64,000 nt of DNA from Scalesia atractyloides. Lineage: Eukaryota; Streptophyta; Magnoliopsida; Asterales; Asteraceae. Both the position numbers and the translations under genes were made by a program. Shown one piece after another: positions 22,641 to 35,389 of this stretch (the first letter of the stretch is position 1; each line of letters opens with the position of its first letter). The notes under the pieces were generated by a model, which did not search any database, was not told the origin of the DNA, and saw nothing but the letters and a program-made list of their open reading frames with translations. The stretch lies in assembly GCA_947069175.1 (NCBI GenBank), contig CAMTDV010000030.1, forward strand, positions 95,938,411 through 96,002,410, written 5' to 3'.

Positions 22641-24562
22641 TGAGAAGTGCCTAACACTATTCCCCTCCATGGTCTATGTATATATAAAATATGCATAATG
22701 TATTTTAAGAGTGACAAACAACCAAACATGTTATATATAGGGAGAGGAATTATAGATAGTAAACCTACTTGAGTTACGAAAATTCAAAAAAACTTTATGT
22801 AACAAACTTTTTTTTCTTAAAAAATTAGGGAATGTAAGGTATATGTTTTCGAACGTTTTGAGCAAAAAACAAAAAAAGCGCAGTGATTTTTTTTATAATT
22901 TTTTATGAAAATTCAATGTTACGATGATATTTCAGTGATCCAAATTTATTGTTAAAAAAATAATTGCCTTGAAATTTATCATCACGTGGCGTCATAGAAA
23001 TTACAATGTACACAGTGCATATCAAATTGATAAACTCTGACAGAACTCGTTTAAAACGAATTTACAATCGCAACAAAACAAATCCAATAGAAGAGGTGAA
23101 ATTGGTGGTGGGTTGACCCAACACTATATGATTGGGTTATATATTATTCAATTTAAAAAAAATACGCAAACTTTAGGCCCCACACCCGTAATAGGGCTCA
23201 CAATTGAACCTTGGCGCTCCCTTTAGCTCCCATATATTGCGGTGTTTGTGCCTCCATTGCCACGATGGCAGGCATAGCCCCTTCACACCATCGACAACAG
23301 TCTTGAATTTTTCGATACCTTTCCTAACCCTTGCAATCCATCTTTCATATTCCCCATCAAGAAACAAGTTAAGAAAACATAATGTACAAGTCATATCACC
23401 GTTGCACATAGGGACCGAAATACGAACCACTCACCCACTGATCGGGAGCCAAAATGAGTGGCACCGAGGGGGCAGACCAGTGTTCTCTCGCTAGTCCCAC
23501 AAGGCTGCAATGCATAGTTACTACGATACATGAAAACATAAAACTAGAGTTTTCTCGAGTAAATTATGGGCTAGCGATTATTGTTTACCGGCAATCAAGT
23601 AGGAAAGACTCGTGACACATCAGCCAGCAAGTTGGCTTCACAACGACTACATTTATGATCACCATTTGTATTTATCTTTGTTGTATTCAATTATTATAAG
23701 CTACAAGAAAATCGAGATAAGATGCATAACTTATAACTATTATTTGTTTGTAGAATGATACCAACATATTTTAATTATAGAAAATAAACACCAATAAAAC
23801 TGTTAATGTTGTTTTTTAAAAAATAAGTAACAATCATCGAACCACAAAAGTGTTTCCTTTTACGTTCACTATATGTCATTTCAACTACTCAAGTGCGGCA
23901 ATTTTAATTGTCAAATGATAAGATAGGAGGGTTGCAAACGGATCATCTTAGCTTGGATTGTTTATTTTAATGAGCTTGTTTAGCTTGAGCTCGACTCATT
24001 TTTGCTCATTGTGCCCGCTCGTTTAGTTTAGAAACATTAAACCTTTAAATTTTGTACTTTTAAGCATATTTTTATATATAAAAAAAGTTTTTTAAAAGTT
24101 TATAAACTACAAAAAAAAACTAGGCCTAGTGATATGCTAAAATTTTAGGAAATTAGGATATAGCTTATATATTTTGAAATTTGGGTTTAGCTTAAACAAG
24201 TCAAACGAGCAAGTCAACGAGCCATGTAACGAGCGAGCTTACACTGGCTCAGTCTTGACTTGTTTACAAACGCGCTGATTTGGAACAAGTTTTGTTAGCA
24301 ATCTGCGAGCTTTTTAAACATTATAAGGCTGAAAGGAACACTCTTAACATCAGGACATGATTGAGGACATGGACATGGCACTCGGTACCCACTTGAGCAC
24401 CAACCTGCCTCCATCGGTACTGATGCTGAGGATGGAAAATCCGAATGGCCATGCTGATGATACTGAATAAGGATGGAACCGCTTAGCTTCTCTTCTCTCT
24501 TTCTCTCTCTCTTAATTATTTAATCTATTAACTATTAAAAACAATTTTAGAATGGCAAGGAG
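22641..24562. other. Unassigned intergenic
   Basis: AT-rich. One minus-strand open frame of 85 codons (23173-23430) has no recognisable domain and no splice context. 23940-24310 is rich in GAGCTTG/CGAGC words like a decayed relative of the hAT element at 12796. No gene supported. Confidence 0.4.
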
Positions 24563-25304
24563 TAGGGATGGCAAAAAAGCCCAAGCCCGAGGGGCATACC
24601 CGAAACCCGAAACATACGGGTCGGGTATACCCGAAGCCCGATGGGTATGGGCTTAAAAAGGGAAAAAAATTCGGGTACGGGTATGGGATTTAGTGATACC
24701 CACCCGATACCCGGCCCATTTACCCGAATAATACCCGAAATAACCATATTATAAATTTCCATATATATAAACTTACTACATGCACTTATTACTATAGGAT
24801 TAGGGTCTAGTGTTGTCATCTCTTCAAAATTATATGAAGACAACTAGTATTTTCATTTGTGGATATGTATTTGACAGCTGCTTAGTGAACAAATAACTTA
24901 TTTTGGAGCATGTATATTGGACATGGAAACTAGCACCCTTTATTATTTGAATGTTTATGCCATTAGGTGGTTCTGATACAATTAATTAATTAAGTAATCG
25001 TTTTGATTTAATTTGGTATATGTGGTATGAATATGATATGGAAGTATTTAATCATATTTTCATTTGTTATAGTTATTAAAATTGTAAAAAAACATCAAAG
25101 TAAAAATTGCACATTTGTCCCAACGGGTATTTTTAAGAAATTAACGGGTATACCCGATACCCATGGGTATGCCCGATACCCGATGGGTAATTACCCGATA
25201 AATACCCGACGGGTAACGGGCCGGGTACGGGCCAAAGAATTACAATCGGGTACGGGTTTGGGATTACCAATACCCGGCCCAAAACCGGCCCATTGCCATT
25301 CCTA
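24563..25304. mobile_element. Non-autonomous hAT element (GGGTAT-rich family)
   Basis: The ends TAGGGATGGCAA and (other strand) TAGGAATGGCAA are flanked by perfect 8-bp duplications GCAAGGAG (24555-24562 and 25305-25312). Subterminal regions are dense in ACCCGATACCC/GGGTATCGGGT words on both sides and the middle is AT-rich. No transposase. The perfect duplication suggests a fairly recent insertion. Confidence 0.92.
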
Positions 25305-27917
25305 GCAAGGAGGGATTCCATGGGTTTGACAATGTAAAGAATGTGATGGTAAAATGGTAATGTGGCATTGATGTGTCGTGCCTTATGAATGATGAGGATG
25401 AATTATATCTTCGTGTCACCAGCGGAACCACCCGATCATATCCATCTCCACTAGTCAATAATGCCTATACGCCAATTCAGTAGGAAACCCAATAAATCTG
25501 GGAAAACCCCCTTGTGAGAATCGAACCAGGACCTAATAATCTCTAAGCATTATCCCATCCCTAAAATGCCGCTAGGCTGTAATGTCATGTGCTCGTGTTT
25601 TCTTTTTACATATGACATTTCTTATGAAAGCGTCACTCCTGTTGTGGATGAGTTTGCCACTCATTTTGGTGTTGGGATAGGGATGGTGTCCACATCCTCT
25701 TATGTTGATTCGTTGGCCCCTCTAGATTGGGCTTTTATGACCCAATGCAATGGTACCTTGGCTTTTACAGCTTGTGCCCTGTGCGGTAGTGTAGCCTGTG
25801 GGACATATTATAAAATCGAAATACCTTCCCACATTTGCATAATTCCATGAATTATATTGTATTTTCTTCTTATGTTCTTTTAGCATTTGCATAATCCCAT
25901 GAATTATATATTATAATTTAGCCTGAGAACTCGTTATCATTGTACTTAATTTTTTTTAACAAATTAGATCAGGTAAAATGTAGCTTTCGCAAAATAGAAG
26001 ATTAAATGAAGGAACATGGGCGGAGGTTAATGGTGCCCCGGCCTCTACCAATTTTTCTCTCATAGTTTTAATTTTACCGAAAATTTCTGAAAAAAATTTG
26101 TAGTGTAAAATACTATATTATCAAGATTTGCTTGCCAAAGGAGCTAAAATACAAATGCATCCAACTTCTACTAGTTTTTTTTGTGTGTGTCTGTGTTTTT
26201 AACCTCTTGAATGTTATATGTATATCGAACTGTGTATTTTACCTTATCTTATTGGCTAGCATGGTATTTATGAGATCATGCTGTTTTTTAATAACGAGTG
26301 CATTTTCATGGTTTTTAATTAATAAAATAACTAAAATAAAATACAGATAAGAATGTTGGAGGGTGTTAATAAAGATGGAGCAAACCCATGTTCTCTAGGG
26401 TGTGAATGTCAAATGACTCATAATCCAACTCAACAAACCCCACACAAATAAATTGGATTCCTAACCTTTTCCTATCGATTTTACATGTTCAATTTGTTGT
26501 TGAAAGCTCATTTATATGGCCTTTATCACTAATAAATATCATTATATCATATCTAAATATATTAGTTAACATATCATTATGTCATATCTAAATATATTAG
26601 TTAACATATCAGTTTCATAACCATATTGTTCCTACACAAGTGAAGCCATCTCTTTCATGCATGGGATTGGTATTTTATTATATTTATTTTTCATTCACCA
26701 AACATTAACAATAATTGATTAATGAACTCATCATTAAATCAATAATATTAAGCTTTGATATTTGGAATATATTGATTGGATTAAACCATTAAATATTCAT
26801 ATTCGGAATCTATTATATCACGGTTAGCCGGTAAATCGTGATAAATAGATTCCATCTTGAAGAAATTCAGTTCACACATATAGGGTTGTTACAAAACTTT
26901 GTTGCTCGCTTGAAATCGGCCTCATTTGTAAACAAGTCAAGCCGGGTTAGCTCGGTTTGTAAATGAACCGAGCTGGATTCAAGGTAAGCTCGCTCATTTG
27001 ACTCATTAAAATTAATCCCAAATTTTAATTTTAATAAGTTAAACTCAAAAGGTAATCCAATAATAATCTTTTCAAGCTCAAGTTTTATCATTCTATTCTT
27101 GTTTCCTCCTCGCTTGGTTTGGCTCGTATTGAATATGTAAACAATAATATTTCTGATAAAAAAATTGAAAAAAATAAACGAGCTGGCTTGAGCTTTTTAC
27201 ATGCCGGTCTTGAGCTCAAATTCCAATTCTTTAAAAGTAATCGAATCAAGCTGAGTTAACGCGTTTAACTTCGAGCCCGAGTCTGAGCTGAGTCTAGCTT
27301 GACTTGATCGGTAAGTAGCCATATTCACAAAACCTTAAGATAATGTTATATCTTGGGGGAAGGCAGAAAGCCATGAGAGATTTTAATTTATCTTTTGAAA
27401 TATAAAAATGGTCTAAAAAGACAGATGCATGTATCCTAGTATCATTTTCAATTATAGCAAAAATTATATTAAAATATTATAGAGTTTAGTTTGGAATGAC
27501 TAAAATAAATGTGGTCGAATTAGACTGGAGTATAACTTGTTAATGAATAGTTAAGAGCGAGACCTCATATAAACATTTGTATAGTGAAGAGTGAGACATC
27601 ATATAACCATTTGGAGTATAACATGTTAATGTATAGTGAAGAGTGAGGCATCATATAAACATAATATTCAGTTGGATGGCTTTCTGTAACAAGATATTGT
27701 ATAGCAACACAAGGAGTATCAACCGCCAGTTACGGATCTAGCACAAAAATTCAGAGGTATCACAAGGTTTTTTTTAATCAGGAGTATCCTTTGTATAAAA
27801 CCGAAAAAAAACTGCACTACGTAGACGGAGTTGAGGGGTATTTTTACACTACGAAGATGAAGTTGAGGGGTAGATGCTAATCCTGCTTCTACACTACCTC
27901 CGCCGTTGATGCAAGAG
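25305..27917. other. Intergenic with small duplications
   Basis: No gene recognised. A 41-bp unit with CATATCTAAATATATTAG is repeated at about 26547-26606. A unit with GTATAGTGAAGAGTGAGRC and ATCATATAA is repeated three times at 27540-27665. 26880-27320 is another GAGC-rich, hAT-like decayed region. The plus-strand frame 25566-25850 shows no domain. Confidence 0.4.
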
Positions 27918-28582
27918 CAGGGACGGATCTATGTATTGAGGTGGGGGTTCACCCGAACCCATTCGGTTTCGAATTTTTAATAAGGACCTATATAAAAAAT
28001 AGGGGGTGAACCCATAAATATTTTGTTGTATGAACCCATACACAAACTGATGAAGGCTCCATGGTTAAGGTTTCCCACTTCTGAACAATAGATCTTAGGT
28101 TCAATCGTTATTGTAGTTGTTTTTTAAGACGATTCAATTCAATGTTAGATTTAGTTTTTAACTTTTTGGTGAGGTGAACTTCATTGAGAGAGAATGAACT
28201 GTGAGTTGAATTTGTTCTCATTCTCCAAACAACTCATCTTCTATTGTTTTCTAACCAAAAGTATGTTATTAAGATCAATCTAGATATGTAATGCAATTCA
28301 ATTTATACTATGTGGTAGAGAGGGGACTTTTTTGTTAATTAGTTGAAATCTGAATAGTTGAATGATTATGTGTATTGGTGATTTTAAATTGTGTTTTTTT
28401 TTTTAATTTTTCATGACAATGTTTTTTATATTTGTATCTTATTTTTACTATGCGATGACCTTACCCGTCCTGACCTGACTTGAATCATCGAACTAACTCG
28501 AAAATTTTTATGTCCAATCTTATGAAATGGGAGCATCTAAAAATAGTGAACCCATCGAAAAAAATTCATGAATCCGTCACTG
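27918..28582. mobile_element. hAT-type non-autonomous element (CAGGGACGGA)
   Basis: The ends CAGGGACGGATCTATGTA and (other strand) CAGTGACGGATTCATGAA are flanked by perfect 8-bp duplications TGCAAGAG (27910-27917 and 28583-28590). At 28049-28110 there is a tRNA-like stretch with CCATGGTTAAGG and TTAGGTTCAATC, spaced as Pol III A and B boxes. No transposase frame. Confidence 0.9.
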
Positions 28583-28770
28583 TGCAAGAGATGATGCAAA
28601 AAAACAAAAGCACATTCTATTATATCGTGTCTCTTACGTAAAATTTAATAATCCAACCCCCACCAATAGTTGCTGATCAAGGCATTTAACCCACCACTTT
28701 ACTCACAAATTCATATTTTTATATATTATTAAGACCGATTCATTAATGCGATGTTTTTAATAACACTTTT

Positions 28771-28929
28771 CAGGGGCGGACCTAGCATGTTACTAGGGGT
28801 AGCCCCCGTTACCCCTTAACGCTCCGGCAGTACTGTAAATTTTGGAAAAATTCGACGTTTTTTTTTATTTCGTTACCCTTTTTTTATATGAAACGTTGTC
28901 TCTAAAAAGATTTTCTAGATCCGCCACTG
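28771..28929. mobile_element. Short hAT-type MITE (CAGGGGCGGA)
   Basis: The 159-bp element has ends CAGGGGCGGACCTAGCA and (other strand) CAGTGGCGGATCTAGAA. It is flanked by ACACTTTT (28763-28770) and ACACTCTT (28930-28937), an 8-bp duplication with one mismatch. It is related in its termini to the element at 27918. Confidence 0.85.
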
Positions 28930-29162
28930 ACACTCTTCATATTTTAGATAATTTCATAGAGGCCAATCGAAACTTTGATATTGATTCTTGACACCATCAC
29001 CATCTGAAACACAATATGAAAAGTTTTAGAATTTGAGGTTGTTAGCATGCCTCGTTTAATACACATGATGTGTTTGGGGTTGGTTTGTCCAAGTTGTTTC
29101 ATAAGTAAGTCAACCTCTTTGAAATTTTTTTTATTATAATAAACGATTACGATTCTAAAAAA

Positions 29163-31475
29163 TGCACTACCGAAAAATTGACATGATTCCAACAAAGTTA
29201 GTTTTCCTATTTTTTTGAACGGTAACTTTCTTTTTGAGTGATCCCCGACCAAAGTTTTCCAACAAAACTTATTTCTGACAATTTTCCGATCATTATTTAT
29301 TTTATTTTTTTATTTTCCGGCCAATAATTAAAAATAATAGTGTTTTATTTGGTCGGAAAATAGTAGTAAGATGGCCGGAATATTAAAATAGAAAAATATA
29401 ATAAGAATGCTCGGAAATAAGTTTTGTCGGAACTTTGGTCGGAAACTAGTAGGAAAATTAGAAGAATATAAAGAAATAAAAATGAAAAAAATAATCGGAA
29501 ATAACTTTTTTCAGAAAAATGTCGGAGGTCGAAAATACTCTTTTCCAACAAATTTCCGACTCATTTGACCCAACTAGAAATTAAAACACATGCTAAAATA
29601 AAGACTTCTAACGCTCACTTTTTCTCAACTCCACCTCCAGCAAACTCAGTTAACATTTAGACCGTTTCTTCATTAATCCGTTGGATGGTTAAAGACCTAC
29701 TTTCCTACCAACCTATAACCCGTTTGTTATTCGGTGACCCATTTGAACAATCTAGTAGTTAAACCGAAAAAAAATCTAAAAGTGACTTACTTGCTCAAAA
29801 ATAATAGTATTTTATTTTGGTCCTAAAATAGTTGGAACATGGCCGGGAAATTATAAATTAATAATATGTTACTATTCATTAGCTTTCTTTTTTAATGTAT
29901 AGGTATTTAAATTAAAAATTAATAATATTAAAAAGCAAAGAAAATATTATTATAATATTTAATTAATAAAAGTACAAAAAAATGTATATAATATTATAAT
30001 ATTTAAAACACTATTTTGTAGACTTTACTTTTTAATATATAGATAATATTATAATATTTAAAACACTATTCATAGACTTTGTTTTTTAATATAAAGAATA
30101 GATGATTAAAATTAAAAATTAATAATATTAGAAAAGCAAAGAAAATATTATTATAATATTTAAATAATAAAAGTACTAAAAAATTTATATAATATATAAA
30201 AGTGACTTACTTGCTCAAAAATAATAGTATTTTATTTTGGTCCTAAAATAGTTGGAACATGGCCGGGAAATTATAAATTAATAATATGTTACTATTCATT
30301 AGCTTTCTTTTTTAATGTATAGGTATTTAAATTAAAAATTAATAATATTAAAAAGCAAAGAAAATATTATTATAATATTTAATTAATAAAAGTACAAAAA
30401 AATGTATATAATATTATAATATTTAAAACACTATTTTGTAGACTTTACTTTTTAATATATAGATAATATTATAATATTTAAAACACTATTCATAGACTTT
30501 GTTTTTTAATATAAAGAATAGATGATTAAAAATTAATAATATTAGAAAAGCAAAGAAAATATTATTATAATATTTAAATAATAAAAGTACTAAAAAATTT
30601 ATATAATATCTAAAAGTGACTTACTTGCTCAAAAATAATAGTATTTTATTTTGGTCCTAAAATAGTTGGAACATGGCCGGGAAATTATAAATTAATAATA
30701 TGTTACTATTCATTAGCTTTCTTTTTTAATGTATAGGTATTTAAATTAAAAATTAATAATATTAATAAGCAAAGAAAATATTATTATAATATTTAATTAA
30801 TAAAAGTACAAAAAAATGTATATAATATTATAATATTTAAAACACTATTTTATAGACTTTACTTTTTAATATATAGATAATATTATAATATTTAAAACAC
30901 TATTCATAGACTTTGTTTTTTAATATATAGAATAGATGATTAAAAATTAATAATATTAAAAAAGCAAAGAAAATATTATTATAATATTTAAATAATAAAA
31001 GTACTAAAAAATTTATATAATATATTATAATACTATTCATAAACTTTGCTTTTTAATATATAGATAATGGTCGGAAATAAGTTTTGCCGAAACTTTGTCG
31101 GAAACACTTTGGTCGAAAACTAGTAGGAAAATTAAAATAAAGAAAAAAAATAGTCGGAAATAACGTTGGTCGAAAATGTTTTCCAAATAGAATTTTCTGA
31201 CAAATAACGTTTTGTCAGAAAATGGTCGAAAACACTTTTTTCCAACAAATTTCTGACTCATTTGACCCAACTAGAAATTAAAACACAGACTTCTAGCATT
31301 CACCTTTCTTAACCCCACATCCAACAAACTCGGTTAACATTTAGACCGTTTCCTCATAAACCCGTTGGATGGTTAAAGACAACCATGACCCGTTTGCTGG
31401 TCGGTGACAGATTTAAACAATCTAGTAGTTAAACAGGAACAAATTTAAAAGTGACTTACTCAAAAATAATCCGAG
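29163..31475 (+). repeat. Layered tandem duplication with TTCCGAC-rich arms
   Basis: A segment at 29395-29776 (CGGAAATAAGTTTTG to AATCTAGTAGTTAAAC) recurs at 31078-31445, a direct repeat with an offset of about 1.68 kb. Between the two lies the triplicated unit listed separately. The arms are rich in TTTCCGACNAAA words in both orientations. CACTACCGAAAAATT at 29165 hints at a CACTA-type end, but no partner end was found. Noncoding. Confidence 0.7.
29777..31022 (+). repeat. Three tandem copies of a unit of about 417 bp
   Basis: Copies start with TAAAAGTGACTTACTTGCTC at 29777, 30197 and 30611 (periods 420 and 414). They are almost identical along their length apart from small indels. A fourth start word (TAAAAGTGACTTACTC) at about 31447 belongs to the outer duplication. 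The AT-rich unit carries two related sub-blocks. The high identity implies recent amplification. Confidence 0.95.
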
Positions 31476-33060
31476 CTTGACGTTCAAGTAGACACACTTC
31501 TTTTTTTATATAGTCACGAAGATCCTTAGTGTCAACGAATTCCATAAAAAGGAACATATTCGAAGATTGTCTGTAACTTAGCTATTTTCACTTACCATTC
31601 TGCTGCTGCAAATACAACATTAATGAAATAAACAAGGGCTGATAAAAAGTATTCATTCCTTCTCGTTTACCTCAAATATGATCAAATATGCAGGAAAATT
31701 TTGGATCAAATGAACATTGATAACCCCAACAAATATGAAACATGATCAATCATTAAAAAATACTATGGTAATTCCATATTCAATTAAAAGAGAATAAAAT
31801 GTTTGTGTTTGTGGTGCATTTAAAAAAAAACAATAATGTATGAAAATATTATGGTCGTTTAAAAATCATTGGGAAGGTTGGTTTAAAATTCAACAATATA
31901 TTTTAAAAAGTTGTACCATATGTTTAAAAGTTATATTAATTAACATTTAAACTCTTAAAATTATATAAAATTACATTTATATTTTTTTTATATTTAAGTT
32001 TAATTCAACGGTCCGTTGATACTTTTCGAATATTTATCTTTAATATTGTTTGCTACTTTTATTAGCACAATCTTTATACATACAATTAAAAGTTTGTTCA
32101 AATTGATTAGCTGACGTTGACGGTTGAAACCGATTGACAAACTACAATTTTTTTTAATTAATACTTTGAATATGACCTTTTAGTTTGTTTTTTTTAACTA
32201 TAAATTATTTTTTACCTTAGTTTTTTTTATATATTCTAATAACTGTAAATACATTTGATTGTTGTTGTGTTGCTATCTAAGCTAATGTGTTCAAACACTT
32301 TCATGTGTATAATTTCCTTTTTCTTTCTCTCTTTTAACATTTTAATTAAATAAGATTTATTTTACTCAAAACCAATTTACACATAATGATATACAAGTGA
32401 AGTAAGTACAATCATATTATTTTATTATTATATTTATTTTAAGCATATTTTGTTTTTCTCTTAATACACGATCGTTTACAAAAATTTCAAGTATGCTTCA
32501 ACGTGTTTATTTTATATATATGTCTCGATATAAATACTTATAAGTGTTTCGGCATTAACTAATTCCAGTATTCATTTTATTATAACGAGTGAGGTATCAT
32601 AACAAACTAAACCAATACTGATGGAATTCCCTCACCAGTAGCGTGGGGTGTCTACGGTATTTATATGTGATTGGTAGATGTGTTTATCCAGAGGTGTTAT
32701 GTATAGTTTGTTTACGTCATAGTGCCATATTGTTTAATGATTGTTTAGATTTCATTGAGGCCTACTCTCGATTGCTCTATGGAGCGCGTCTTTTCAAAAA
32801 AAAAAAAAAAAAACTTTTCCTATCTTACAGGTTTCGTTTATACTAATTATTATTTTGCATAGCTTATTTTCTCTATATTAGTTATCAAAATTTTCTCTCC
32901 TCACACAATCGCTATTCAATTTTACTTTGATTTCGTTGGTTTACATTCTACCCCACCACTATGCAAGATGCATATTTTATATGTTTTATCGTGTATAGTG
33001 TGTATTCTATTGTTAATTTGCCAACTGCTCACAAAGTTACTCTTTCATCTTTTTATTTTA
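31476..33060. other. AT-rich intergenic
   Basis: No gene recognised. 32490-32655 (AAATTTCAAGTATG... to GTAGCGTGGGGTG) has a diverged relative at 34083-34325. These look like pieces of Helitron-type repeats. A poly-A run of 19 lies at 32796-32814. Confidence 0.4.
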
Positions 33061-33496
33061 GTTTTAATCCTTTTAGTTTTTATTCTTGTATTTTTCAACT
33101 TCTATAATTTTCAATTTTCAACGCTATAGTTATCATCTTTTTGTTTTCAACCAATTTGGTTTTTATTTTTCATTTCTGACCATAACACTTTTCCACTTTC
33201 AATTTTGGTCCTTTATATCTTTTTTAAATTTGTCGTTTTATGTGTTAGTCTAAATTTTTCCACACGTTACAACACACATGTGTTAACGTCTATTTTTGGC
33301 GGTTTGACGACCCGATCACAACTTACCGATCCTAAGCTAACTTAGTTATTATTTCTTAGTTATTATTTTTATGTTTACGATTCGGTCTAACATTTACGAG
33401 TAAACATGCCACAACAAGAATTTGTTGTTCAACGTTTTTACGTTGACATTGTTCGATTTAACGGTCTCGTCGCAAGACGCGTGTTTTAGATACTAG
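33061..33496 (+). mobile_element. Helitron 3' end, same family as the copy in CYP90D intron 6
   Basis: CTAG at 33493-33496 followed by T is preceded by a CGTC-gcaa-GACG hairpin near 33468. The preceding 400 bp follow the word order of 6413-6837. The 5' limit is unknown. Confidence 0.55.
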
Positions 33497-33637
33497 TTAT
33501 AGCTAAATTTCATAACTTTTAAAACAGTACTTGCATTTTTTAATTAATCTTATGTGTAATTTGTTTTTCTATCGTATTTTTTAATGTACGATGTTTTATA
33601 GAATTTCGAGCATGTAATTACAACATGTCTATATTTA

Positions 33638-33969
33638 GGGGGAATGGGCATCCAAGGGTACGACCCTAGCCCCGACCAATCATGCTCTGTCATGTCAATT
33701 ATACGTGATCAACGTACTCTAGAACCACAAAACAATGATGACGCCTACATACAAGTACACTTGAACCATGGACTCCACCATTTTACTCCGCCCAATAATC
33801 ACATACACCCTACCCCACCTTTAAGCTCAAGAGTCACATTTCTAAACTTTTACCATGCGGCAAAGGTTACCCGGTCAAACTATACTCAATGCCTACCCTA
33901 GAGGGTGGTGACGCTATTACCAAAAGGGTTGAAACCTAACAACCAACCCGCAAAAGTGCCCTGTCCCCC
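33638..33969. mobile_element. Tourist-type (PIF/Harbinger) MITE
   Basis: The ends GGGGGAATGGGCA and (other strand) GGGGGACAGGGCA are flanked by TTA on both sides (33635-33637 and 33970-33972). The element interrupts a sequence of the type seen at 34083 and 32490. Its base composition (GC- and C-rich) differs strongly from the AT-rich surroundings. The 85-codon frame across it is not a gene. Confidence 0.78.
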
Positions 33970-34929
33970 TTATCTATATGTCGATATACACTTTATTGAA
34001 ATTGAATTGTCAGTCGTAATGTATGATTATCCATACCCAAACATATTCTTTTTGTTATAAAATTTAAAACACAATATTTCATAAAATTTCGAGTATGTCC
34101 CTTCGACGTGCTTATTTGTATATACATCTTGATATAATTTTTCCTTAAAATCGTTCGACGTTAACCGGTATCAGTATTAGTGTCATTGGAACCAGTGACA
34201 GTTTTTAATTTTTATGGTTTATTGTCTCTTTTGATTGTTATAGTAAGTGTCAGGTACGGTAACAAACTAAACTGATACCTGTACACCGAATTCCCGCACG
34301 CGTAGTGGCGTAGTGTGGGGTAACTTGCTACTTTGAACCATTGAATGTTAATTTTCTATAATAAGTTGGTTTGATCACAGTGAAACTTTGGGCGGTGGCT
34401 TTCCTCTGAATTTATCCAAGTGATCATGCATTTGTTGGTCGTTAAAAAGAAAAGATGGTTTGGCATTTGACTTGTTGACCCCCTAGTCATCTGTTTCTTT
34501 GACACATTTGATACGTATAACTCATTTGACCTCTTTTCTATTCATCGTTCCATTTTGAAGTCTTTTACACTTAATATGTTGGACGTGTGACCATCTCAAA
34601 TTCCATACTTGCTTTATATTATTTTCTTGGCATATTTGACACGTTATGGTTAGACCTCGTGAGACAATAGTGTATTGGCATGTTAAACCAAAAAATGTTG
34701 TCAAGCTAAGTTTAGCTTACCAGTGGCTCTTTAATACAAATAACTAAAGAACCACTTTATATGTGTGTGGGCGTTCGGAGGAAAAAGTGAAATTGTACTA
34801 ACTTTAATGTTATTTTACTAATTTCGTGAAATAATGTTAAAAGCGGCGAATGGTTAATCATGAATCATGTGATTGCGTTGATAGCTGAAAGACATGGGGG
34901 TACATGCATCAATCGGTCTTTGTCCTGAT
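33970..34929. other. Unassigned intergenic
   Basis: Repeat-like words (see 32490) to about 34325, then sequence with no recognisable coding exon. A 60-codon minus-strand frame at 34522-34704 has no domain. Confidence 0.35.
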
Positions 34930-35105
34930 TGTTTGAGTGTTATATGCCTTAGCTCCAAGGCTTGATACAAAACTACAATCCAGCCGGGGTCTCACCGGAA
35001 GCAGTCTCTCTATTCTATGGGGTAGAGGTAAGGTTGTCTACATCTATCATCCTCAATCCCTACCTTAACTTTGCTATTGGTGAGATTTACTGAGTATGAT
35101 GATGA
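34930..35105 (+). mobile_element. SINE 3' fragment (Au-like)
   Basis: The segment holds, in order, AAGCAGTCTCTCTATTCTA, GGGGTAGAGGTAAGGTTGTC, TACATC, CCCTACCTTAACTTTGC and TGGTGAGATTTACTGAGTATG with an ATGATG tail. This is the 3' region and tail style of Au-type plant SINEs, by memory of the family consensus. The tRNA-related head with its Pol III boxes is missing or decayed, so this is a 5'-truncated copy. Confidence 0.65.
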
Positions 35106-35267
35106 ACTAAAGAACCGCTTTAAGCTCCCAAATTTTAAAGTCACAAGAAATAAATTTAAAAAAAAGATTTGTACTTTAATCATTATTTAAAATAAATATT
35201 AGCGGTAGTCCAAATTTCATGTTTTAAGAGAAAAATGAAAAGATATAACAAAATGATTAAACGTTTG

Positions 35268-35380
35268 TTCATGTGGTTACTATAATTTTTTTAGATGCAA
35301 GATTGTTCATGTGGTTACTATAAATTTTTTAGATGCAAGATTGTTCATGTGGTTGCTATAATTTTTTTAGATGCAAGAGA
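35268..35380 (+). repeat. Triplicated 38-bp unit
   Basis: Three consecutive copies of a unit with GTTCATGTGGTTACTATAA and TTTTTTAGATGCAAGA. It lies exactly where the left Helitron copy loses homology to the right copy, which suggests that it marks a deletion and repair junction. Confidence 0.85.
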
Positions 35381-35389
35381 GTGTTGTTG

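Noticed and set aside
23173..23494. Overlapping open frames of 85 and 96 codons
   Set aside because: No recognisable domain on either strand, no splice context and no neighbours that suggest a gene.
25566..25850. 94-codon plus-strand frame
   Set aside because: No recognisable domain. Surrounded by repeat-rich intergenic DNA.
29165..29180. CACTA transposon terminus
   Set aside because: CACTACCGAAAAATT resembles one, but no partner end or 3-bp duplication was found, so it is mentioned only as a hint.
28944..29551. Minus-strand frames of 68-102 codons
   Set aside because: They overlap the TTCCGAC-rich repeat arms and AT-rich DNA. No domain.
33644..33901. 85-codon plus-strand frame
   Set aside because: Lies wholly within the Tourist-type MITE and shows no similarity to any family I know.
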